NCBI GenBank assembly: GCA_026770585.1 | Contig: MU646461.1 | Span: 63,265 to 74,447, forward strand | DNA from: Baffinella frigidus | Lineage: Eukaryota; Cryptophyceae; Cryptomonadales; Baffinellaceae | Length of the DNA stretch: 11,183 nucleotides | Direction of reading: 5' to 3' | Shown here: in pieces, positions 6,010 through 11,183 of the stretch | Numbering within the stretch: the stretch's first letter is position 1 | How the letters are laid out: each line of letters opens with the position of its first letter | Position numbers and translations under genes: made by a program | The notes under the pieces: model-generated | Databases searched by the model: none | What the model saw: only the letters and a program-made list of their open reading frames with translations | Told to the model about the DNA's origin: nothing

Positions 6010-6390
6010 AATGCACTGCCAGCGGCTTTTTAGCGGTGCGGGTGGAGTCAATTAATAAATCTATTTCGCGGCCCGTAGGGCCACGAAAAAAATTGGCGTT
6101 TTGAAGCTAATAAAAATGTAAAAATAGGGTTAAAACGCACACAGCGGGTTCTTCACATCGCTGATTGGAACTTATGCGATCAAATATATGCGACAACTCT
6201 TGTTCGTGGATGGACGCAAAGTTTGGCATTTTTGATCATTTCAGCTGAGGTTTGATCTGAAAGCGTCATTCGAACCGTCTTACCGCCCTCTTCAAATCGA
6301 GCACATGGAATTTATATGTCAGGCAGCGAGAACATACTCGGAAACTCGCGTTCGTGACTAGATTACTCATCCTGGTTGAGACCCTGACGC
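6010..6390. other. AT-richer unique spacer, no gene seen
   Basis: No open frame of useful length and no motif I recognise. It holds a hairpin GCACTGC/GCGGTGC at about 6012-6038 (one T-G pair) and the hairpin-like TTTCGCGGCCC-GTA-GGGCCACGAAA around 6062-6087, each arm with one bulge. The short word CTGCCAGCG follows the RPT-A tail both here and at 7211. Confidence 0.5.
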
Positions 6391-6790
6391 ACACCCTAAA
6401 CCCTAAACCTCAAACCCTAAACCCTACTCCCTCAACCCTAAAACCTTAAACCTCATCCCCTCAACCATAGACTCTAAACCCTCAACCCTACCCTCCAAAC
6501 CCTAAACCCCAAACCCGAGACCCTAAGCTCTAAACCTTAAACCATCAATCTTCACCTCAACCTCCTGAACCCTAGACCCTTAACATTTACCTTAAACCCC
6601 ACACCCTAAACCCTGTAATCTGAACTCTGAATCCTCAACCCTCAACCCTCAACCCTCAACTGTGGATACCGAATAGATCAATCCCCCTTTTCGAGACTGT
6701 CCACTGAACCATGAACCACCAACCCTAAACCTTAAACCCCAAAACCTGACCACCTCAACCCAAGTCTTTAATCGACACAGTTAAGAAACT
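6391..6790. repeat. Strongly degenerate (CCCTAAA)n tract
   Basis: Many CCCTAAA, CCCTCAA, CCTTAAA and CCCCAAA words occur, but few stand in perfect tandem. They are interrupted by unique stretches such as 6660-6705 and 6750-6790. Orientation is C-rich on the plus strand. No flanking exon is recognised, so I cannot say whether it too lies in an intron. Confidence 0.75.
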
Positions 6791-6829
6791 TGTCGAACCA
6801 TAACCCTCAACTGCCTTCTGTTGCTGTTT

Positions 6830-7208
6830 CTGTTGTTGTCTCGGACTTCACATTAATCTCCTTTCATCTCTGGTGGCCATCTTTGGTGTCAACTGATTTC
6901 ACTTCACACCCCCACACAATCCCTTTCACCTTGTGGGGTATTCGTGATTGAAGCTCTTAAACTTCAACCATGGGATACCATGAGCCTCAAAGGAGGCTAA
7001 TTTGGGTTCGGTGTGTGTGCGAGCCTGTGCCTCATTGGCCTAACTCAAGCACCCCAACAGAGCCACCCTTTGTCCCCTCTTCACGAGCCTCTGCACTGGA
7101 GAGCTAAACGCGATCCGAAAGCAAAAATGCTTTCTCTGCAGATCCCTTCTACGGAACGGCGTGTCGTTGGGCTATGATGGGAGAAATTAAAACCTAAAGG
7201 ACCTAACG
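6830..7208 (+). repeat. RPT-A dispersed repeat, near-complete copy 2
   Basis: It begins with a pyrimidine-rich lead (ATCTCCTTTCATCTCTGG, then ACACCCCCACACAATCC) that is also found before copy 3. CCTTGTGGGGTATTCGTG follows, then the three hairpins with the third loop changed and stem extended (AGCCTC/GAGGCT), CTTCACGAGCCTCTGCAC, GAAAGCA/TGCTTTC, CTACGGAACGGCG and the CCTAAAGGA tail. Confidence 0.8.
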
Positions 7209-7238
7209 GACTGCCAGCGAGAAAATTTCGCAGAGGAC

Positions 7239-7315
7239 GTGAAGACCCTTTCAAAACATTGTTGTCGCTGCCACAGCGACTATAATGTGTTTTAGACACA
7301 TTATAGTGTCTTCAC
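7239..7315. other. 77-nt compact structure: closing stem with two adjacent perfect hairpins
   Basis: GTGAAGAC (7239-7246) pairs with GTCTTCAC (7308-7315). Inside are GTCGCTG-CCA-CAGCGAC (7264-7280) and, directly adjoining, TATAATGTGT-TTTAG-ACACATTATA (7281-7305). All three stems are perfect and the two hairpins could stack end to end, leaving an unpaired 17-nt strand at 7247-7263. I do not recognise it as tRNA or another known RNA. It could be a small structured RNA or a tiny foldback element. Confidence 0.6.
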
Positions 7316-7344
7316 CTAACATACAACGTACACCTTAGAGTTCG

Positions 7345-7405
7345 CCCTTTAGGTCCTTTAGGTTTTAAATGCTCCCAACATATGCCAACGACACGCCCTG
7401 CCCAC
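7345..7405 (-). repeat. RPT-A 3' fragment, inverted
   Basis: CCTTTAGGTCCTTTAGGTTTT followed by CTCCCAACATATGCCAACG and ACACGCCCTG is the reverse complement of the RPT-A 3' end. It faces copy 2 tail to tail, with the 77-nt structure between them. Confidence 0.75.
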
Positions 7406-7413
7406 ACGCACCC

Positions 7414-7718
7414 TCCCGCCACTGTGTTGAATCTGCTGACTCATATTTTATCTCCTTTCATCTTTGGTGTCTGGCTGACCTAACCTCACATCCCCCACAC
7501 AATCTCCACACAACCCACCTCACCTTGTTGGGTATTCGTGGTTGGAGCCCTTACACTTCAACCGTGGGATACCATGAGCCTCAGAAAGGCTGACTTGGGT
7601 TCGGTGCGTGGGCGAGCGCGCGCCCATGTGGGCAGCCTCAAACACCCCAAGAGAGCCACCCCTTTATCCCCTCTTCACGAGCCTCTGCACTAGAGAGCTG
7701 AACGCGATCCGAAAGCAA
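7414..7718 (+). repeat. RPT-A dispersed repeat, copy 3, cut by a telomere-type array
   Basis: It has the same lead (TTTATCTCCTTTCATCTTTGG), G-rich start (CCTTGTTGGGTATTCG), three hairpins at 7541-7593 and TTCACGAGCCTCTGCAC. It stops at GATCCGAAAGCAA, exactly where the GCA-rich hairpin would begin, and TTTAGGG-like repeat follows at once. Confidence 0.8.
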
Positions 7719-7721
7719 GGT

Positions 7722-8082
7722 TTGGGGTTAGGGTGTAGGGTTCGGGCTTTAGGGTTTAGGGTTTAGGGTTTAGGGTTTAGGGTTTAGGGTTTGGGGTTCA
7801 GGGGTTCAGGGGTTGGGGGTTAGGGTTTAGAGTTTAGGGTTTAGGGATTAGTGTTTAGGTTTAAGGGTTTAGGGTTCAGGGTTCAGGGTTTTAAGGTTTA
7901 GGGTATAGGGTTTAGGTTGAGGGTTCAGGGAAAGTGTTTTAAGGTTTAGGGTTTAGGGGTTGAGTATAGGGTTCAAGGTTTAGGGTTAACGGTTTGGGGT
8001 TTAGGGTTTAGGGTTTAGGGTTTAGGGTTTAGGGTTTAGGGTTTAGGGTTTAGGGTTTAGGGTTTAGGGTTGGGGGTTGGGG
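7722..8082. repeat. Long telomere-type (TTTAGGG)n array, partly degenerate
   Basis: About 360 bp with several perfect runs (around 7752-7790 and 7997-8068) and degenerate stretches between. It is bounded on the left by a truncated RPT-A copy and on the right by an inverted RPT-A fragment. G-rich on the plus strand, it has G-quadruplex potential. Confidence 0.9.
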
Positions 8083-8101
8083 GTCGCCCTGCCTCCTGTT
8101 C

Positions 8102-8150
8102 GTCCTTTAGGTCTTGAGGTTTTGAATGCTCCCAACATAGGCGAACACCT
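8102..8150 (-). repeat. RPT-A 3' fragment, inverted
   Basis: CCTTTAGGTCTTGAGGTTTT followed by GAATGCTCCCAACATAGGCG matches the reversed RPT-A 3' end, with several changes in the tail units. Similarity is lost after about 8150. Confidence 0.65.
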
Positions 8151-8546
8151 CGCCGCTCCATAAAAAAGATCTGCAGAAAACGTGAGGAATCGCCCCCCTC
8201 CCGTTTTTTTTGCCCGCGGTGCCTCTCTCAGGACCATTTTCGTTATTAAGGACCCTTTGTGATCAAAAGGCCCTTTTTGGTCCGGGAAGGCTTTAGGAGC
8301 CTTCCTCAAAGCCCCGGCCGATAAGTTATCGGCACGAAACTGATAAGTCCAATAACATGAGTTATCGGGCCCCAAGCGATAAATCTGATAACAATATTGC
8401 AGATGACCCAATCCTAGGGGAAGCGGGGGGGAGGGGGAAGGAAAACTAGGGGTATCTCCATTCAGAATGGCGCGACATAGGGAACGCTGTGATACAGGAA
8501 ACACCACCTGCCCTTCCAGGCGGACCAAATCGAGGCTGGAGCATTC
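8151..8546. other. Spacer with two perfect hairpins, no gene seen
   Basis: No reliable coding region. GGAAGGCT-TTAGG-AGCCTTCC spans 8285-8305 and GCCGATAA-G-TTATCGGC spans 8317-8333. Further GATAA/TTATC words follow up to 8395. A G/A-rich tract lies at 8419-8446. A long minus-strand open frame crosses the region, but it runs through repeats and has no domain. Confidence 0.5.
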
Positions 8547-8673
8547 GCCAATTCCTCGGGCGGCACCTTCGAAAACGAATGTGCCACCCGAGGAAATGGC
8601 TTCAAACAATCGTCGATTTGGTCCGCCTCGCAGGGCTGGTGGCACTCTCAATACGAAATGGGGTCGCCTTCTC
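8547..8673. repeat. 127-bp repeat module, copy 1, within a nested hairpin
   Basis: It is nearly identical in length and sequence to 9359-9485, with only a handful of differences. CCTCGGGCGGCAC and GTGCCACCCGAGG form an inner stem (8554-8566 with 8581-8593, one mismatch). For this copy only, a left arm outside the module at 8518-8533 pairs perfectly over 16 bp with 8613-8628 (TCGATTTGGTCCGCCT). Confidence 0.75.
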
Positions 8674-8820
8674 CAAGAGGAAATATTCAGTGGGGTTCCG
8701 ACGCCTTGAAGAGTCGAAGTGAATTTGGGTCGTTCTAAACGCCGACTTAACACGTGCGGTCATCAATCAATATCCTAAATCTCGGCTAAAAGACATTTAC
8801 GACATTTAAGATCGCGGATT

Positions 8821-9174
8821 TGAATTTTGCCGCCCTTGAGGATGGCTTGAGTCGCGCTCGCGGGCAGCCTGCTGGGGGCGTGCGAAGTCCGATCGAAAAT
8901 TTGTAAGGCCGAAAGTTGTAGAGAAGGACGAGAGCTCGGTATAACCGTGATTACATTTTTCGAAAATTCGAAATCGGCGGTGGGAGAGGGCGTTTAAGAG
9001 GCGTTTGCGCGATCCTTCGCTCGCGCGGGCGCCTCTCCCACCGCCGATTTCGAATTTTCGGTAAAATTAATCACGGTCATACCGAGCCCTCGCTCTCCTC
9101 CTCAATTTACGGTCTCACACAGTTTCGATCGGACGTCGCTTGGCCCCGGCAGGCTGCCCGCCGCGCAAAAATTC
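8821..9174. mobile_element. 354-bp foldback element
   Basis: Two long inverted arms, about 8821-8989 and 9032-9174, are separated by about 42 bp. The inner 29 bp (8961-8989 with 9032-9060) are perfectly complementary, and similarity continues outward with mismatches and gaps to TGAATTTTGCCGC on the left and GCGCAAAAATTCA on the right. No coding capacity and no clear target duplication. It is probably a non-autonomous foldback transposon, or an inverted duplication. Confidence 0.75.
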
Positions 9175-9176
9175 AC

Positions 9177-9262
9177 CCGGGCCATGGCGCTCTCAACGAA
9201 ATTTACTACACTCTCGTATCCGGGCCATGGCGCTCTCAACGAAATTTACTACACTCTCGGAT
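9177..9262. repeat. 43-bp exact-period tandem duplication
   Basis: Units start at 9177 and 9220. Both read CCGGGCCATGGCGCTCTCAA and continue through ACGAAATTTACTACACTCTCG; they differ only in the last few bases. The array begins three bases after the foldback element. Confidence 0.85.
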
Positions 9263-9284
9263 ACCCATGTAATGATAGACCCTT

Positions 9285-9541
9285 GCCTTCTCACCTCGGT
9301 CTGCCTGGTGGCATCGACATCTGGTTCTCAAGGGAAGGGGGGGGGGGTGAGAGAAAAGGCCAATTCCTCGGGCGGCACCAATGAAAACGAATGTGCCACC
9401 CGAGGAAATGGCTCCAAACAATCGTCGATTTGGTCCGCCTCGCAGGGCTGGTGGCACTCTCCATACGAAATGGGGTCGCCTTCTCACCTTGGTTTGCCTG
9501 GTGGCATCGATATCTGGTTCCCAGGGGGGGGGGGGGGGGGA
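9285..9541. repeat. 193-bp tandem unit (about 1.3 copies) with G-runs
   Basis: GCCTTCTCACCTCGGTCTGC from 9285 recurs from 9478 with a few transitions, an offset of 193 bp. Each copy of this segment ends in a G-run: about 11 G near 9337-9347 and about 17 G near 9524-9541. The 127-bp module copy 2 (9359-9485) sits between them, so the unit is the module plus the GGTGGCATCGA spacer. Confidence 0.75.
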
Positions 9542-9545
9542 GAGA

Positions 9546-9990
9546 TCCTTTAGGTCCTTTAGGTTTTAATTTCTCCCAACATATGCCAACGACACGCCCT
9601 TCCGTAGAAAGGACTGCAAAGAAAGCATGTTTGCTTTCGGATCGCGTTTCGCTCTCCAGTGCAGAGGCTCGTGAAGAGGGGATACAGGGTGGCTCTATTG
9701 GGGTGGGTGAAGGTATACCAATTGGTTGCCATGCTCACACACACACCGAACCCAAGTCAGCCTTGATGAGGCTCATGGTATCCCATGGTTGAAGCATAAG
9801 AACTCCAACCACGGATACCCCATATGTCAAGAGGGAACAATATTCCAAGGGATGCGAGGATTGTGCGTGGGGGGTGAGGTGAGATCAGCCAGACACCAAC
9901 GATGAAGGAGAGAAAGGTGGTCGTGCAGAGGTTTCCCCCAATGTACGGACGTCAGCAAAGTTCAACAGTGTGTCAGGTTCGAAGTGTATG
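9546..9990 (-). repeat. RPT-A dispersed repeat, near-complete copy 4, inverted
   Basis: Read on the minus strand it has all RPT-A parts: a lead resembling TCTCCTTTCATC, the G-rich start, TGGTTGGAG/CTTCAACCA, CATGG/CCATG and AGCCT/AGGCT hairpins, TTGGGTTCGG, CTTCACGAGCCTCTGCAC, GAAAGCA-AACA-TGCTTTC, CTACGGAAGGGCG and two CCTAAAGGA units at 9548-9563. It extends further on its 5' side than the other copies can be followed. Confidence 0.8.
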
Positions 9991-10024
9991 TAGGGGTCAT
10001 CAAAGTCAATGGCAATCGATGCGT
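9885..10024 (-). CDS. Possible terminal exon of an unidentified gene
   Basis: After the acceptor GTTGTTTACAG (ends 10025), the minus strand is open for 45 codons to TGA at 9885-9887. The first part reads ASIAIDFDDPYIHFEPDTLL, with acidic and aromatic residues like a genuine protein, then a Pro/Ser-rich end. I do not recognise a domain. The C-terminal half overlaps the 5' part of the inverted RPT-A copy, so either the repeat took in a gene end or the open frame is chance. A strong donor GAG|GTAAGT exists upstream on the same strand (10283), but its open frame does not join in phase. No full gene model is possible. Confidence 0.3.
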
Positions 10025-10027
10025 CTG

Positions 10028-10729
10028 TAAACAACAGCTAAATAACAAAACACAAGCAGCACAGCAGCGAGTGTAGCCCCCCGCCTTTCAATCAGGTTGT
10101 TTCCACTCCCCATGTCCCGCTCGGCGCCTATGTGTCTTCGTCGTATCCCCTTTGTTCGCCACTCGTCACGCGGTGTTGTTTGTACAGACCCCCCCCCCGC
10201 CCCCCCCGCCCCCTCCCCCCTTCCTCTCATCGCCCCCAATCCCCGAGAGAAAAGGTACGAAGCGGGCCGCGGTGATGACTTACCTCAAAGTGGCCAGGAT
10301 TTTCGGGGTGGGCCGAGATTTTACAACACTTTTACGAGGCTGTTTCAGGAAGGTGATCGACGGGGCTACGAAGAGTTTCACCTTTGCCTCTCCAGCGTTC
10401 GCCCCGCGCCCCATCCCACGACCGCTGGTTCTCATCCGCGTCTGGGACACGCCCGCTGCTGAGGATTTTCGTTGTGCTGGGGTCGCGAGGGGCAGGGCAG
10501 TGTTGCAGGAAGTGAAAAGGGGCGCAAGGTGCAAACGAAAAGCTTCTTCAGCAGCACTCTACCGCTCACCCGAGCTCGTCGCGCCGTGCGTGTACGTGCG
10601 TGGGTTGGAGCGAGCACTCTCTTGCTGGCTGGGTGTGGAAGTGCGGGAACTGCTCTGGGCCGACTCTGGGCCGACTCGACCTATCAACATCGCAAGACGG
10701 GCAGGGTCGGATCGTGCACCGCCATCGCA
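10028..10729. other. Region upstream of the F-box exon, no confident gene
   Basis: It holds a long C-run tract on the plus strand (about 10190-10220), a consensus minus-strand donor GAG|GTAAGT at 10283 and an 11-bp tandem word TCTGGGCCGAC at 10653-10674. Open frames on both strands lack recognisable domains and have the GC-rich composition that keeps chance frames open. It probably contains the promoter and 5' UTR of the F-box gene and perhaps the start of a divergent gene. Confidence 0.45.
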
Positions 10730-11002
10730 ATGAATCACGGCTGGACAGCGCCCCAGTCTGGTGGGGCGTCACAGGACATGGACCATGAGATGACGGAGAC
10801 CGAACCCTCCGCTCACATGCCCATGTCCCACGGGCGCGGGCATTCTCCGGACGCGCATCGTCCACAAAGTGGAAAATCTGATGACACGATCGAAATGGAG
10901 GTGGAGAGCATGCGGCCGCGGGCGCTGTTCATGGTGCCGGAAGACTGCTTCATCCACGTCCTCAAATTCCTCTCAGCCGAGCAGCTCTGCACCCTCGCGC
11001 GG
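10730..11002 (+). CDS. First coding exon of an F-box protein gene, continues beyond the window
   Basis: From ATG at 10730, 91 codons end with VPEDCFIHVLKFLSAEQLCT-LAR (residues 69-91). This is the first half of an F-box: Pro and an acidic residue, then alternating hydrophobics, HVLKFLSAEQL and LAR. F-box proteins bind Skp1 through this domain and select substrates for SCF ubiquitin ligases. The frame ends in a stop at 11048-11050 after low-complexity Pro residues, so an intron starting CGG|GTTCTC at 11003 is proposed; the donor is weak. The first 45 residues are rich in Met and His (MDHEM, HMPMSHGRGH), an unusual lead that could bind metal ions. The frame is open further upstream, so an earlier start is possible. 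The substrate domain is not visible. Confidence 0.65.
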
Positions 11003-11183
11003 GTTCTCCCCCCACCTTCCGCCCCCCTCCATGCCCCCCATCCATTTTAAAAGTTACAAGTATGTTCTCCCCGCGCCGCCCCCCCCCCACTTTAATAGGG
11101 TAACGGCCTGAAAATGGGGCAGTTAGGCCTACGGCATTGCCTAGGACCTCCTACCGTAGGCCGAGGCTTTTTGGTCCTAGGAT
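11003..11183 (+). other. C-rich intron of the F-box gene with a palindromic core
   Basis: The sequence is dominated by C-runs and is unlikely to be coding. GGCCTACGG (11126-11134) pairs perfectly with CCGTAGGCC (11154-11162) around a loop containing CCTAGGACC. The words match the centres of the palindromic TA elements at 842-2051, so a further element or relic probably continues past the window end. A possible acceptor GGGGCAG ends at 11122. Confidence 0.5.

Noticed and set aside
8064-8753. 229-codon minus-strand frame
   Set aside because: It crosses a telomere-type array edge, an inverted RPT-A fragment, two hairpins and the 127-bp module, and has no recognisable domain. It is most likely a chance frame.
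10280-10534. First exon of a divergent minus-strand gene ending at the GAG|GTAAGT donor
   Set aside because: The donor is excellent and the N-terminus is basic, but the phase does not match the candidate exon at 9885-10024 and no domain is seen. It is kept only as a possibility.
10730-10867. Copper transporter (CTR) N-terminus
   Set aside because: The Met/His cluster is suggestive, but the exon continues into an F-box-like helix pattern rather than a membrane segment.

Overview
The window looks like nuclear DNA of a unicellular eukaryote, most likely an alga or other protist. The reasons are spliceosomal GT-AG introns that join in frame, heptameric TTTAGGG/CCCTAAA telomere-type arrays at four interior places, a gene with 38-residue helical repeats plus a C-terminal RAP domain (a family expanded in algae and alveolates), and a very dense load of short palindromic elements. 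From memory, the GGGTACCTCGCTCAT-type palindromes and this RAP gene style recall cryptophyte assemblies, but I could not check that and hold it weakly. Nothing bacterial (operons, Shine-Dalgarno sites, CRISPR) is seen.

Layout. (1) 2-559, plus strand: the last two exons of a gene that looks like a GNAT-type acetyltransferase, with its intron filled by CCCTAAA-like repeats. (2) 560-2060: almost pure small mobile DNA. It holds five palindromic elements with TA target duplications (two pairs sharing one TA), a 3 x 25 bp array made from one terminus, a second MITE family with a perfect 5-bp target duplication, and a third inverted repeat. (3) 2062-4883, minus strand: a four-exon gene that I reconstruct end to end, about 608 residues. 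It has an organelle-type presequence, three near-identical 38-residue repeats plus one diverged repeat, and a RAP domain spread over three exons. Its first intron carries two inverted-repeat elements, a duplicated acceptor region and a telomere-type array. (4) 4921-5162: an inverted-repeat element and a 19-bp perfect hairpin just upstream of that gene.

(5) 5187-10000: a gene-poor repeat zone. One dispersed family (here RPT-A) occurs in at least nine full or partial copies on both strands. It contains three consecutive hairpins whose stems are kept while the loops vary, and it ends in (CCTAAAGGA)n. The zone also holds two more telomere-type arrays, a 77-nt compact double-hairpin structure, a duplicated 127-bp module, a 354-bp foldback element, and 43-bp and 193-bp tandem duplications. 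A possible last exon of an unidentified minus-strand gene lies at 9885-10024. (6) 10730 to the right end, plus strand: the first coding exon of a gene starting an F-box domain, running into a C-rich intron and leaving the window.

The three recognisable genes have no obvious shared pathway: acetyl transfer, organellar RNA processing, and ubiquitin ligase substrate recognition. What links them is that their introns and flanks are where telomere-like and palindromic DNA accumulates. The most notable observations are the structured RPT-A core, the 77-nt fold, and the same-sense CCCTAAA arrays in two separate introns.
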